Positions 18,137-27,471 of a stretch of DNA of 64,000 nucleotides are shown here, piece by piece. The translations under genes were made by a program, and so were the position numbers. The stretch comes from Pseudomonas shirazensis (lineage in GTDB: Bacteria; Pseudomonadota; Gammaproteobacteria; Pseudomonadales; Pseudomonadaceae), in NCBI RefSeq assembly GCF_014268785.2, contig NZ_JABWRD020000001.1:2307001-2371000 (forward strand), written 5' to 3'. Position 1 is the stretch's first letter. Every line of letters starts with the position of its first letter. The notes beneath the pieces are model-generated. The model saw nothing but the letters and a program-made list of their open reading frames with translations. It did not search any database and had not been told where the DNA came from.

Positions 18137-18514
18137 TCATGCCAATCTGGCGACCTGTGCCTGACGCACCAGGCGCAAGCCGGCCAGCACCACCGCGAAC
18201 ACGGCGATACTGGCGGTATACAGCACCAGCGCGCTGAGCCCGAACAGCAAGCCGACAGCGGCCAGATACCAGCCGGCGCGGCCCTTGAGCAGTTGCGCGA
18301 GCACGCTCAGGGCCACAGCCAGCCAGGCAAGCAGCTGAAAATGAATCGCCAGGCCCAGCAGCGAGCGCACCTGGCATTGCCAATACTGCGCAGGCACGCC
18401 GCACAGGCCAACCCACTGGCCGTCCTCCATCAGCCCGTAGCGCACGCCATAGCTGGCTGCCAGCCACAACGGCAGGCACAGCAGCAGGACAATGACGGGC
18501 AATGAACGAGGCAT
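18137..18514 (-). CDS. Small integral membrane protein, unknown function
   Basis: 125 residues with four predicted hydrophobic helices (LPVIVLLLCLPLWLAASYG, LGLAIHFQLLAWLAVALSVLA, WYLAAVGLLFGLSALVLYTA, and the end of the last). A short extracytoplasmic loop holds two cysteines (CGVPAQYWQC). GGAG precedes the ATG at 18514. It is not assigned to a named family. It is divergent from the alpha/beta hydrolase gene. Confidence 0.7.
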   Translation of the reverse strand: MPRSLPVIVLLLCLPLWLAASYGVRYGLMEDGQWVGLCGVPAQYWQCQVRSLLGLAIHFQLLAWLAVALSVLAQLLKGRAGWYLAAVGLLFGLSALVLYTASIAVFAVVLAGLRLVRQAQVARLA

Positions 18515-18743
18515 GAAGATCTCCGGGCAAATGTAAACAAACGCCAGCATAATCAATGGCGGCATCTGTGCAAGGCAAGATTTCCCGGCAGCAGCTATGT
18601 TGCACAGAGCGATCGTTACCGCGCTATTCACTGGCGCGGTAAAAACTGGCATAACAAATGGCCATGCCCCGGCAACTTTGCCTGCTGGGCCGTGGTCAGA
18701 GCCTGCGTACCGTCATGCCTTGCCGAATATTCTGGGGGATTCA

Positions 18744-20042
18744 ATGCTTCGATCACTGCGCCTCGCTGCCCTTCTGGGTGGCTTGCTTATGGCTGCGGCC
18801 GCCTCGGCGCGGGATATCGACGCCGCCAGCTATGGCTTTCCCTTGACCAACCCGTTCGAGGCGACAATTGCCTCCACCCCGCCTGAACTGCGGCCGACGC
18901 TGCCCAGTGATGAAGACATCACCCAGGCAGACTACAGCCTCACCCTGCGTCCGGAGCGTGAGTTCACCCTGCCGGACAACTTCTGGCCGGTAAAAAAGCT
19001 CAAGTACCGCATGGCCCGTCAGGACCACGAGGCGCCGCTGATCTTCATCATTGCCGGCACCGGCGCGCCCTACAGCAGCTCGACCAACGAATACCTGAAA
19101 AAGCTCTACTACCAGGCAGGCTTCCATGTCGTGCAGCTGTCGTCGCCGACCAGCTGGGATTTCATGAGCGCCGCTTCGCGCTTCGCCACGCCTGGCGTGA
19201 CCAAAGAGGATGCCGAGGACCTGTACCGGGTCATGCAGGCGGTGCGCGCGCAGCACCCGCGTCTGCCGATCAAGGACTTCTACCTCACTGGTTACAGCCT
19301 GGGTGCTCTGGACGCGGCGTTTGTCAGCCATCTGGACGAAACCCGGCGCAGCTTCAACTTCAAGCGCGTACTGCTGCTCAACCCGCCGGTGAACCTTTAC
19401 ACCTCGGTGAGCAACCTCGACAAGCTGGTGCAGACCCAGGTCAAGGGCATCGACCGCAGCACCACGTTCTACGAGCTGATGCTGGAAAAGCTCACCCGGT
19501 ACTTCCAGGACAAGGGCTACATCGACCTCAACGACGCGCTGCTGTATGACTTCCAGCGCTCGCGCGAGCATCTGTCCAACGAGCAAATGGCGATGCTGAT
19601 CGGCACTTCGTTCCGCTTCTCGGCGGCCGACATTGCCTTTACCTCCGACCTGATCAACCGCCGCGGCCTGATTACCCCGCCAAAGCAGCCGATCACCGAA
19701 GGCACCAGCTTGACCCCGGCGTTCAAGCGCGCCCTGCAGTGCGACTTCGAGTGCTACCTGACCGAGCAGGTGATCCCGATGTGGCGCGTGCGCACCGACG
19801 GTGGCAGCGTGCTGCAGCTGGTCGATCAAGCCAGCCTGTACGCCCTTGAAGGCTACCTGAGCAAAAGCCCGAAGATTGCCGTCATGCACAATGCCGACGA
19901 CCTGATCCTCGGCCCTGGCGATATCGGTTTTCTGCGTAAAGTATTTGGCGATCGGCTGACCCTGTACCCGCACGGCGGCCATTGCGGCAACCTTAATTAC
20001 CGCGTCAACAGCGACGCCATGCTGGAGTTCTTCCGTGGTTAA
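18744..20042 (+). CDS. Exported alpha/beta-hydrolase-fold protein upstream of mlaA
   Basis: 432 residues with a signal peptide (LGGLLMAAAASARDI). The hydrolase fold is indicated by IFIIAGTGAPYSSS (oxyanion loop), the nucleophile elbow LTGYSLGALDA, a late acidic segment MHNADDLILGPGD and His in YPHGGHCGN. Substrate unknown. Its last codons overlap the start of mlaA by eight bases, so the two are translationally coupled. That suggests a role in outer-membrane lipid handling, which is inference. Confidence 0.8.
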   Translation: MLRSLRLAALLGGLLMAAAASARDIDAASYGFPLTNPFEATIASTPPELRPTLPSDEDITQADYSLTLRPEREFTLPDNFWPVKKLKYRMARQDHEAPLIFIIAGTGAPYSSSTNEYLKKLYYQAGFHVVQLSSPTSWDFMSAASRFATPGVTKEDAEDLYRVMQAVRAQHPRLPIKDFYLTGYSLGALDAAFVSHLDETRRSFNFKRVLLLNPPVNLYTSVSNLDKLVQTQVKGIDRSTTFYELMLEKLTRYFQDKGYIDLNDALLYDFQRSREHLSNEQMAMLIGTSFRFSAADIAFTSDLINRRGLITPPKQPITEGTSLTPAFKRALQCDFECYLTEQVIPMWRVRTDGGSVLQLVDQASLYALEGYLSKSPKIAVMHNADDLILGPGDIGFLRKVFGDRLTLYPHGGHCGNLNYRVNSDAMLEFFRG

Positions 20043-20850
20043 ACGACTGCTGCTCGTCACCGCTTTGCTCGCCGCCGGGCATGCCCAGGCCGAGGAGATC
20101 GCGCCGCGTACCAGCGTGATCGATGCCAACGTGGCCGATGCGCCGGTCGAGCAAAGCGATGGCTTTCTCGACCCGTTACGCTCGCTCAAATTCAACCCTG
20201 GGCTGGACCAGCGTGAGTTCGAGCGCTCGACCCTGACCGCGCTGAATGTCTACGATCCGCTGGAGTCGGTGAACCGGCGCATCTACCACTTCAACTATCG
20301 CTTCGATCAGTGGGTGCTGCTGCCTGCCGTCGACGGTTATACCGCGATCACGCCACGCTTCGTGCGTACTGGGGTGAGCAACTTCTTCAGCAACCTTGGC
20401 GATGTGCCCAACCTGTTCAACAGCGTGTTGCAGCTCAAGGCCGAGCGGTCGGCGAAGATCACTGCAAGGCTGATGTTCAACACCATCATCGGTGTCGGCG
20501 GCCTGTGGGACCCGGCGACCAAGATGGGCCTGCCGCGCCAGAGTGAAGACTTCGGCCAGACCCTGGGCTTCTATGGCGTACCCGACGGGCCGTACATCAT
20601 GCTGCCGATCCTCGGCCCATCAAACCTGCGCGACACCACCGGGGTGGTGGTGGACTACGCCGGCGAACAGTCGATCAACTACCTGGACATGGCCAATGTC
20701 ACCAGCGACCACCCGGAGATCCTGTTCCTACGGGCTGTGGACAAGCGCTACACCACTGCCTTCCGTTATGGCCAGCTGAATTCGCCGTTCGAATACGAGA
20801 AGGTGCGCTACGTCTACACCCAGGCGCGCAAACTGCAGATCGCCGAGTAA
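20035..20850 (+). CDS. mlaA: MlaA/VacJ-family outer-membrane lipid asymmetry protein
   Basis: 271 residues from a GTG inside the upstream gene. MlaA extracts misplaced phospholipids from the outer leaflet and passes them to the periplasmic MlaC. Family signatures: NVYDPLESVNRRIYHFNYRF, NFFSNLGDVPNLFNSVLQ, and QTLGFYGVPDGPYIMLPILG followed by SNLRDTTG. Unlike E. coli MlaA, the leader (LLLVTALLAAGHAQAEE) shows no lipobox cysteine, so it appears to be a signal-peptidase-I substrate. The other mla genes are not in this window. Confidence 0.92.
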   Translation: MVKRLLLVTALLAAGHAQAEEIAPRTSVIDANVADAPVEQSDGFLDPLRSLKFNPGLDQREFERSTLTALNVYDPLESVNRRIYHFNYRFDQWVLLPAVDGYTAITPRFVRTGVSNFFSNLGDVPNLFNSVLQLKAERSAKITARLMFNTIIGVGGLWDPATKMGLPRQSEDFGQTLGFYGVPDGPYIMLPILGPSNLRDTTGVVVDYAGEQSINYLDMANVTSDHPEILFLRAVDKRYTTAFRYGQLNSPFEYEKVRYVYTQARKLQIAE

Positions 20851-20858
20851 TCAGCATA

Positions 20859-20883
20859 TTGGGGCCGCTTTGCGGCCCCAAAA
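20859..20883. terminator. Bidirectional terminator between mlaA and patatin gene
   Basis: GGGGCCGC, TTT, GCGGCCCC flanked by AAAA on the right and TATT on the left; it separates convergent genes. Confidence 0.7.
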
Positions 20884-20884
20884 C

Positions 20885-22027
20885 TTACAAGCCGAGAAAA
20901 CGACTCAGCGCCCCCCGCTTGGCCAGGGCATCGCGCCGGCCCAGCTCGATCAGCTCGCTGCAATAACTCGCCTCGAACAGCAGATAACTCAACACCCCTG
21001 CCCCACTCGTGCGGGTTGCCCCGGGCCCACGCAGGAACATGCGCAAAGCCGCCGGTAACTGGCGTCGATGACGCGCGGCGATTTCATCCAGCGGCTGGCT
21101 CGGCGCAACCACCAGTACCTCGATCGGCGCCAGGCCCAGCGCCCGCGCATTCAAATGCGCCGGCAGCAGGTGGCTGAGGTGATTGAGCCGTTGCAACAGC
21201 TCGATGTCGTCTTCCAGGCTATCGATAAAGGTGCTGTTGAGCATATGCCCGCCGATCTGCGCCAGGCTTGGCTGGCGACCACTGAACAGACGCTGGCTGG
21301 GCAATGGCGGCGCCGGCCGTTGCGGGTTGCCGCTGACGCCGACCACCAGCACCCGGCTCGCGCCCAGGTGCAAGGCAGGGCTGATCGGCGCCGACTGGCG
21401 CACCGCACCATCGCCAAAGTACTCGTCGCCAAGCTTGACCGGGGCAAACAGCAAGGGGATCGCCGAGCTGGCCAGCAAGTGCTCGATGCTTAGCGCGGTT
21501 GGCACGCCAATCCGGCGGTGGCGCAGCCATGGCTGAATCGTCTCGCCGCCTTGATAGAAGGTCACTGCCTGGCCCGAGTCGTAGCCAAAAGCGGTAATGG
21601 CCACGGCGCGCAATTGCTCGCTGGCCAGCGCCTCGCCAATGCCGTCAAGATGCAGGTGCGCTTGCAACAGGCCACGAAGCGGGCTGCTATCGAGCAACGC
21701 CACCGGCACGTCGCCGCCAAAACCCAACAGGCTGTGGCTGACAAACCGGCTGGCCTGGCGAATCACCCCGGGCCAGTCGCTGCGCAGCACCAGGTGACTG
21801 CTGAAGTTCTGCCAGAAGGCGGTCAGGCGCTGCACCGATTCGGCAAAACGAGTGGCACCGCTGGCCAGCGTCACCGCATTGATGGCCCCGGCCGAGGTGC
21901 CAACGATCACCGGGAACGGGTTGGCCGCGCCAGGCGGCAGCAACTCGGCAATACCTGCCAGCACCCCCACCTGATAAGCCGCGCGGGCACCGCCGCCAGA
22001 GAGAATCAGGCCCGTGGTTGCAGTCAT
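20885..22027 (-). CDS. Patatin-like phospholipase family protein
   Basis: 380 residues. All patatin motifs are in place: the oxyanion loop LSGGGARAAYQ at residues 8-18, the nucleophile elbow GTSAG at about 43-47, and the catalytic Asp in DGAVRQ at about 206. Such Ser-Asp dyad enzymes hydrolyse acyl esters of lipids. GGGAGG precedes the ATG at 22027. No signal peptide is visible, so it is presumably cytoplasmic. It is 25 bp downstream of the lipid A acyltransferase gene on the same strand and may be co-transcribed. Confidence 0.92.
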   Translation of the reverse strand: MTATTGLILSGGGARAAYQVGVLAGIAELLPPGAANPFPVIVGTSAGAINAVTLASGATRFAESVQRLTAFWQNFSSHLVLRSDWPGVIRQASRFVSHSLLGFGGDVPVALLDSSPLRGLLQAHLHLDGIGEALASEQLRAVAITAFGYDSGQAVTFYQGGETIQPWLRHRRIGVPTALSIEHLLASSAIPLLFAPVKLGDEYFGDGAVRQSAPISPALHLGASRVLVVGVSGNPQRPAPPLPSQRLFSGRQPSLAQIGGHMLNSTFIDSLEDDIELLQRLNHLSHLLPAHLNARALGLAPIEVLVVAPSQPLDEIAARHRRQLPAALRMFLRGPGATRTSGAGVLSYLLFEASYCSELIELGRRDALAKRGALSRFLGL

Positions 22028-22052
22028 GTGATCCTCCCTGGAAGCACTGGCG

Positions 22053-22988
22053 TCAGCGCTGCTTCTTGTCGTATAGCCGTGGCGCGCCCTCAGGGCGGGA
22101 CTTGAAGCGGCGATGCGCCCACAGGTATTGCTCCGGGCATTCACGCAGCACGCTCTCGACCCACTGGTTGATGCGCAGGCAGTCGGCCTCCTCGGTCTCG
22201 CCCGGGAAGTCCTGCAGCGGTGGATGCACAACCAAACGGTAACCGCTGCCATCCTCAAGCCGGCGCTGAGTGAACGGAATCACCCGCGCCTTGCCCAGAC
22301 GGGCAAACTTGGTGGTAGCGGTAACCGTTGCCGCCGGGATACCGAACAGCGGCACGAACACACTCTGCTTGGCGCCGTAGTCCTGATCCGGTGCGTACCA
22401 GATCGCGCGGCCGCTGCGCAGCAGCTTGAGCATGCCGCGCACGTCCTCGCGCTCGATCGCCAGCGAATCGAGGTTATGCCGCTCGCGGCCACTGCGCTGG
22501 ATGAAGTCGAACAGCGGATTGCCATGCTCGCGGTACATGCCGTCGATGGTGTGCATCTGGCCGAGCAGTGCGGCGCCGATTTCCAGAGTGGTGAAGTGCA
22601 CCGCCATCAGAATCGCACCCTGGCCATCGCGCTGGGCGGCCTGCAGGTGCTCGATGCCTTCGATATGCGCCAGCTGCGCCAGCCGGGCCTTTGGCCACCA
22701 CCAGCTCATGGCCATTTCGAAGAAGGCGATGCCGGTGGAGGCGAAGTTTTCTTTAAGCAACCGCAGCCGTTGGTCGGCGGAAAGCTCAGGGAAGCACAGC
22801 TCGAGGTTGCGCGCAGCGATGCGCCGACGCTCGCCGGCAAAGCGATACATCACCGCGCCCAGCGCACGGCCCAGCGCTAGCAGTGCCCGATAAGGTAGTT
22901 GCACAGTCAGCCACAGCAGCCCCAGGCCCAACCACAGGCCCCAGAATCGCGGGTGGAGAAAATAACGACGAAAACGCGGGCGTTCCAT
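22053..22988 (-). CDS. lpxL: LpxL/HtrB-family lipid A acyltransferase
   Basis: 311 residues, one N-terminal membrane helix ([19 protein letters not shown]). The HX4E/D acyltransferase box is [10 protein letters not shown], and the downstream family motifs are [20 protein letters not shown] and [26 protein letters not shown]. It adds a secondary acyl chain (typically laurate) to lipid A at the inner membrane. Pseudomonads carry more than one paralogue, so the exact acylation position is not certain. Confidence 0.92.
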   Translation of the reverse strand: MERPRFRRYFLHPRFWGLWLGLGLLWLTVQLPYRALLALGRALGAVMYRFAGERRRIAARNLELCFPELSADQRLRLLKENFASTGIAFFEMAMSWWWPKARLAQLAHIEGIEHLQAAQRDGQGAILMAVHFTTLEIGAALLGQMHTIDGMYREHGNPLFDFIQRSGRERHNLDSLAIEREDVRGMLKLLRSGRAIWYAPDQDYGAKQSVFVPLFGIPAATVTATTKFARLGKARVIPFTQRRLEDGSGYRLVVHPPLQDFPGETEEADCLRINQWVESVLRECPEQYLWAHRRFKSRPEGAPRLYDKKQR

Positions 22989-23108
22989 TCAAGCTTCCGG
23001 AAAGACAAAGGCCGCGCATTCTACAACGGATCGCCTCCGGTTGCGGGCAACCCGCGTTCTCGTTATAAGTCAGGGCACTTTTTCCGTTACAAGCCGTCTA
23101 TGCAGACC

Positions 23109-23858
23109 ATGAGCCCAAACCACACCCCCGAACACGCCCCCGCGTTCCAGCTCAAGGGCAGCATGCTTGCCATTACCGTTCTGGAACTGGCGCGCAACGA
23201 CCTTGAATCGCTGGACCGCCAGCTGGCGGCCAAAGTCGCCCTGGCACCGAATTTCTTCAGCAATACACCACTGGTGCTGGCGCTGGACAAACTGCCGGCC
23301 GGCGAAGGCGCCATCGATTTGCCCGGGCTGATGCGCATCTGCCGCCACCATGGCCTGCGCACTCTGGCGATCCGCGCCAACCGTATCGAAGACATCGCTG
23401 CGGCGATTGCCATCGACCTGCCCGTGCTGCCGCCGTCCGGTGCCCGCGAGCGGCCATTGGAGCCTGAGCCGGAAGTAAAGAAGCCCGAGCCAGAACCAGT
23501 GCCGGTGGTGCCCGCCGAGCCGGAAGTGCGGCCGACCCGGATCATCACCACGCCGGTGCGCGGTGGCCAGCAGATCTACGCCCAGGGCGGTGACCTGGTG
23601 GTGACCACATCGGTCAGCCCGGGCGCGGAACTTCTTGCCGATGGCAACATCCATGTCTACGGCGCAATGCGTGGTCGGGCCCTGGCGGGGATCAAGGGCA
23701 ACACCAAGGCGCGCATCTTCTGCCAGCAGATGACCGCAGAGCTGGTCTCGATTGCCGGTCAGTACCGGGTCTGCGAAGACCTGCGTCGCGACCCACTGTG
23801 GGGTTCGGGGGTACAGGTCAGCCTGTCTGGCGATGTGTTGAACATCACCCGGCTTTAA
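23109..23858 (+). CDS. minC: Septum site-determining protein MinC
   Basis: 249 residues from MSPNHTPE; the ATG at 23100 is an alternative, but 23109 matches the normal distance to [15 protein letters not shown]. The N-terminal FtsZ-inhibiting domain (1-110) is followed by a Pro/Glu-rich linker ([20 protein letters not shown]). The C-terminal beta-helix dimerises and binds MinD ([30 protein letters not shown]). It is the first gene of minCDE; 100 bp separate it from minD. Confidence 0.96.
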   Translation: MSPNHTPEHAPAFQLKGSMLAITVLELARNDLESLDRQLAAKVALAPNFFSNTPLVLALDKLPAGEGAIDLPGLMRICRHHGLRTLAIRANRIEDIAAAIAIDLPVLPPSGARERPLEPEPEVKKPEPEPVPVVPAEPEVRPTRIITTPVRGGQQIYAQGGDLVVTTSVSPGAELLADGNIHVYGAMRGRALAGIKGNTKARIFCQQMTAELVSIAGQYRVCEDLRRDPLWGSGVQVSLSGDVLNITRL

Positions 23859-23958
23859 CGGATACTTGCGGCATTTTTAGAGCAACTTTTTCATCGTTGC
23901 CGTTTTGTGCTTTTTCAGGGACTGCTGTCCCGACTATTTTATTTAGGGGTGAAACACC

Positions 23959-24771
23959 TTGGCCAAGATTCTCGTGGTTACTTCCGGCAAAGGGGGTGTG
24001 GGCAAGACCACCACCAGCGCCGCCATCGGTACCGGCCTGGCCCTGCGCGGGCACAAGACTGTCATCGTCGACTTCGACGTCGGCCTGCGTAACCTCGACC
24101 TGATCATGGGCTGCGAGCGTCGCGTAGTGTACGACTTCGTCAACGTGGTCAACGGCGAAGCCAACCTGCAGCAGGCCCTGATCAAGGACAAGCGCCTTGA
24201 GAACCTGTTCGTGCTGGCCGCCAGCCAGACCCGCGACAAAGACGCGCTGACCCAGGAAGGCGTCGAGAAGGTCCTGATGGACCTGAAGGAAAACTTCGAA
24301 TACGTGGTCTGCGACTCCCCTGCGGGTATCGAAAAGGGCGCCCACCTGGCCATGTATTTCGCCGACGAAGCGATCATTGTGACCAACCCGGAAGTCTCCT
24401 CGGTACGTGACTCGGACCGCATGCTCGGCCTGCTGGCAAGCAAGTCGCGCCGCGCCGAGCGTGGTGAAGACCCGATCAAGGAACACCTGCTGATCACCCG
24501 CTACCACCCAGAGCGCGTGAGCAAGGGCGAAATGCTCGGCGTCGAAGACGTCAAGGACATCCTTTCGGTTGACCTGGTTGGCGTGATTCCGGAATCGGAA
24601 GCCGTGCTCAAAGCCTCGAACCAGGGCGTGCCGGTCATCCTCGATGACCAGAGCGATGCAGGCCAGGCCTACAGCGACACCATCGACCGCCTGCTCGGGA
24701 AGACCCTTCCTTTGCGGTTCATCGAAATGCCGAAGCAAGGATTCTTCGCGCGCCTGTTTGGAGGCAAGTAA
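23959..24771 (+). CDS. minD: Septum site-determining ATPase MinD
   Basis: 270 residues with a TTG start (AGGGGTG upstream). It has the deviant Walker A GKGGVGKTT, switch motifs DFDVGLRN and CDSPAGIE, and the C-terminal amphipathic membrane-targeting helix GFFARLFGGK. It recruits MinC to the membrane and oscillates with MinE. The rare TTG start may set a low translation rate relative to minE, four bases downstream. Confidence 0.97.
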   Translation: MAKILVVTSGKGGVGKTTTSAAIGTGLALRGHKTVIVDFDVGLRNLDLIMGCERRVVYDFVNVVNGEANLQQALIKDKRLENLFVLAASQTRDKDALTQEGVEKVLMDLKENFEYVVCDSPAGIEKGAHLAMYFADEAIIVTNPEVSSVRDSDRMLGLLASKSRRAERGEDPIKEHLLITRYHPERVSKGEMLGVEDVKDILSVDLVGVIPESEAVLKASNQGVPVILDDQSDAGQAYSDTIDRLLGKTLPLRFIEMPKQGFFARLFGGK

Positions 24772-24774
24772 ACC

Positions 24775-25029
24775 ATGAACCTTTTTGACTTCTTTCGTGG
24801 CAGACAGAAACAGAGCAGTGCGTCGGTAGCGAAAGAGCGTCTACAGATCATCGTGGCGCACGAGCGCGGTCAGCGCACCACGCCGGACTACCTGCCGGCG
24901 CTGCAGAAAGAACTGGTCGAGGTGATCCGCAAGTACGTCAATATTGGCAACGATGACGTGGTGGTTGCCCTGGAGAACCAAGGCAGCTGCTCGATCCTCG
25001 AGCTGAACATCACCCTGCCCGAGCGTTAA
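24775..25029 (+). CDS. minE: Cell division topological specificity factor MinE
   Basis: 84 residues: N-terminal membrane-targeting MNLFDFFRG, the anti-MinCD helix [17 protein letters not shown], and the C-terminal dimerisation domain ([17 protein letters not shown]...). It stimulates MinD ATPase and drives pole-to-pole oscillation. It ends the min operon, followed by a large stem-loop. Confidence 0.97.
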   Translation: MNLFDFFRGRQKQSSASVAKERLQIIVAHERGQRTTPDYLPALQKELVEVIRKYVNIGNDDVVVALENQGSCSILELNITLPER

Positions 25030-25047
25030 TAAACGCTGCGGGCACAC

Positions 25048-25140
25048 CTGCAGGAGCGGCCCTGAACCGCGAAGCAGCCACTGACGCAACCAGAACATCT
25101 GGTGCCGTCCGTGGCTGTTTTGCGGTTCAGGGCCGCTTTT
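25048..25140. repeat. REP-derived long hairpin between minE and rluA
   Basis: Three nested perfect inverted segments share one axis: AGCGGCCCTGAACCGC (25055-25070) with its complement at 25122-25137, CAGCCAC (25075) with GTGGCTG (25111), and ACCAGA-ACA-TCTGGT (25089-25103) at the tip. The outer sequence CTGCAGGAGCGG ... GCGAAG matches the Pseudomonas putida REP type. A TTTT follows on the plus strand, so it may also end min transcription. Confidence 0.8.
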
Positions 25141-25167
25141 GTCAGTTTTTCCAGAGAAGACGCACCA

Positions 25168-25803
25168 ATGCCCCTGTCGAACGTGCACATCCTTCATCAG
25201 GACGACGCTGTCCTGGTCATCAACAAGCCGACCCTGCTGCTTTCGGTGCCGGGCCGCGCCGACGACAACAAGGACTGCCTGATCACCCGCCTGCAGGAAA
25301 ACGGCTACCCGGAAGCGCTGATCGTGCATCGCCTCGATTGGGAAACCTCGGGGATCATCCTGCTCGCTCGGGATGCCGACAGTCATCGAGAACTGTCGCG
25401 CCAGTTTCATGATCGCGAAACCGAAAAGGCCTACACCGCACTGTGCTGGGGCCAGCCTGCGCTGGACAGCGGCAGCATCGACCTGCCACTGCGCTATGAC
25501 CCGCCGACCAAACCGCGGCATGTGGTCGACCATGACCAAGGCAAGCATGCACTGACCTTCTGGCGCATCGTCGAGCGCTGTGGCGACCATTGCCGGGTCG
25601 AGCTGACGCCGATCACCGGCCGCTCGCATCAACTGCGCGTGCACATGCTGTCGATCGGCCATCCGCTGCTCGGCGACCGGCTGTACGCCAACCCGGAGGC
25701 GCTGGCTGCTCATGAGCGTCTATGCCTGCACGCGAGCATGCTCAGCTTTACCCATCCGGTTAGCGGCGAGCGCTTGAAGTTCGAGTGCCCGGCTCCGTTC
25801 TGA
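25168..25803 (+). CDS. rluA: RluA-family pseudouridine synthase
   Basis: 211 residues. The catalytic motif HRLDWETSGIILLAR contains the essential Asp. ITGRSHQLRVHMLSIGHPLLGDRLY is the second family signature. The protein lacks an S4 domain and has the short RluA length, consistent with the dual-specificity enzyme that modifies 23S rRNA U746 and several tRNAs at U32. GAGAAG precedes the ATG. It stands alone between the min operon and apeB. Confidence 0.9.
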   Translation: MPLSNVHILHQDDAVLVINKPTLLLSVPGRADDNKDCLITRLQENGYPEALIVHRLDWETSGIILLARDADSHRELSRQFHDRETEKAYTALCWGQPALDSGSIDLPLRYDPPTKPRHVVDHDQGKHALTFWRIVERCGDHCRVELTPITGRSHQLRVHMLSIGHPLLGDRLYANPEALAAHERLCLHASMLSFTHPVSGERLKFECPAPF

Positions 25804-25874
25804 AGTCGCTGTGCGCCGACACAAAACGTCGCAGAACTGCGTTAAACTCGCGCCATTGCTGTCTGGAGTGAACT

Positions 25875-27164
25875 ATGCGCGATGTTTTGAACCAGGGCCT
25901 GATCGAATTCCTCAAGGCCTCCCCGACGCCCTTCCACGCCACGGCAAGCCTGGTCCAGCGCCTCGAAGCCGCTGGATTTCAGCGCCTCGACGAGCGTGAC
26001 AGCTGGGCCACCGTGCCTGGCGGGCGTTACTACCTGACCCGCAACGACTCGTCGCTGATCGCGATCAAGCTCGGTTCGCTGTCACCGCTGCTGAGCGGTA
26101 TCCGCATGGTTGGCGCGCACACCGACAGCCCGTGCCTGCGAGTCAAGCCGCAGCCTGAACTGCAGCGCCAAGGCTTTTTGCAGCTGGGCGTCGAAGTCTA
26201 CGGCGGCGCGCTGCTGGCGCCGTGGTTCGACCGCGACCTGTCGCTGGCCGGGCGGGTAACCTTCCGCCGCGACGGCAAGGTCGAAAGCCAGTTGGTCGAC
26301 TTCAAGCTGCCGATCGCGGTGATCCCCAACCTGGCGATCCATCTCAATCGCACCGCCAACGAAGGCTGGCCGATCAATGCCCAGCTCGAACTACCGCCAA
26401 TCATCGCCCAGGTGGCCGGTGATGAGCGGGTCGATTTCCGCGCTGTGCTCACCGAGCAGTTGGCCCGCGAACACGAACTGAATGCCGACGTGGTGCTCGA
26501 CTACGAGCTGAGCTTCTACGACACCCAGGACGCGGCCCTGATCGGCCTCAATGGTGACTTCATCGCCGGCGCTCGCCTCGACAACCTGCTGTCGTGCTAT
26601 GCCGGCCTGCAGGCGATGCTGGCAACCGACAGCGACGAGACCTGCGTGCTGGTCTGCACCGACCATGAAGAAGTCGGGTCCAGCTCGGCCTGTGGCGCCG
26701 ACGGCCCAATGCTCGAACAAACCCTGCAGCGCCTGCTGCCGGATGGCGACGAATACGTTCGCGTGATCCAGCGTTCGCTGATGATCTCGGCCGACAACGC
26801 CCACGGCGTGCACCCCAACTACGCCGACAAGCACGACGGTAATCATGGGCCCAAGCTCAATGCCGGGCCGGTGATCAAGGTCAACAACAATCAGCGCTAC
26901 GCCACCAACAGCGAAACCGCCGGGTTCTTCCGCCACCTGTGCATGGCTGAAGAAGTACCAGTGCAGAGCTTTGTGGTGCGCAGCGACATGGGTTGTGGTT
27001 CGACCATCGGCCCGATCACCGCGAGCCACCTGGGTGTGCGCACGGTCGATATCGGCTTGCCGACCTTTGCCATGCACTCGATCCGCGAGCTGTGCGGCAG
27101 CCATGACCTGGCTCACCTGGTCAAGGTTCTGAGCGCGTTCTACCGCACCCGCGAACTGCCGTGA
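25875..27164 (+). CDS. apeB: M18-family aminopeptidase ApeB
   Basis: 429 residues, the usual length for this family in pseudomonads. Zinc-site motifs are visible: [30 protein letters not shown] and the C-terminal [16 protein letters not shown], plus [20 protein letters not shown]. It is a cytoplasmic metallopeptidase removing N-terminal (typically acidic) residues. An independent gene with its own short leader. Confidence 0.95.
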   Translation: MRDVLNQGLIEFLKASPTPFHATASLVQRLEAAGFQRLDERDSWATVPGGRYYLTRNDSSLIAIKLGSLSPLLSGIRMVGAHTDSPCLRVKPQPELQRQGFLQLGVEVYGGALLAPWFDRDLSLAGRVTFRRDGKVESQLVDFKLPIAVIPNLAIHLNRTANEGWPINAQLELPPIIAQVAGDERVDFRAVLTEQLAREHELNADVVLDYELSFYDTQDAALIGLNGDFIAGARLDNLLSCYAGLQAMLATDSDETCVLVCTDHEEVGSSSACGADGPMLEQTLQRLLPDGDEYVRVIQRSLMISADNAHGVHPNYADKHDGNHGPKLNAGPVIKVNNNQRYATNSETAGFFRHLCMAEEVPVQSFVVRSDMGCGSTIGPITASHLGVRTVDIGLPTFAMHSIRELCGSHDLAHLVKVLSAFYRTRELP

Positions 27165-27174
27165 AGGCAACCTG

Positions 27175-27198
27175 CCGAGGGTCAATGGCCACCCTCGG
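27175..27198 (+). terminator. Hairpin after apeB
   Basis: CCGAGGGT, eight-base loop, ACCCTCGG; no U-tract follows, so termination is uncertain. Confidence 0.4.
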
Positions 27199-27259
27199 CG
27201 CAGCCGCTATGCTGGATGCATAGTGGCTCTCCAGTTACCCCGCAGAAGGATTCTGTCGC

Positions 27260-27427
27260 ATGTCGCCCTTTCTCTCGTTGTTCGTTCCGGTATTCCTGTT
27301 CCTGATGCTGCTGACCATCGGCTTCAGCCTGCGCGAGCGCAACGCCGGGGTGCTGATGATGTGGATCGGCACCTTGGGCATTTTCGGCATCATGTGCTGG
27401 AAGATCCTCGAGAAACTGCCCACATAA
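27260..27427 (+). CDS. Small two-helix membrane protein, unknown function
   Basis: 55 residues: MSPFLSLFVPVFLFLMLLTI, a short charged turn SLRERNAG, then VLMMWIGTLGIFGIMCWKIL. AAGGA lies ten bases before the ATG. The stop is 44 bp before the mechanosensitive channel gene, so the two are probably co-transcribed. It has no recognised family; coding is supported by ribosome site, hydrophobic pattern and positive-inside charge placement. Confidence 0.7.
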   Translation: MSPFLSLFVPVFLFLMLLTIGFSLRERNAGVLMMWIGTLGIFGIMCWKILEKLPT

Positions 27428-27471
27428 ACCTCTACACTCGGTCGATCGATTGTCCTGAGGTAGTTTTTCCG

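Noticed and set aside
18753-20195. 480-codon minus-strand frame opposite the hydrolase and mlaA
   Set aside because: Antisense to a well-supported hydrolase with signal peptide and GYSLG; no motif in the reverse frame.
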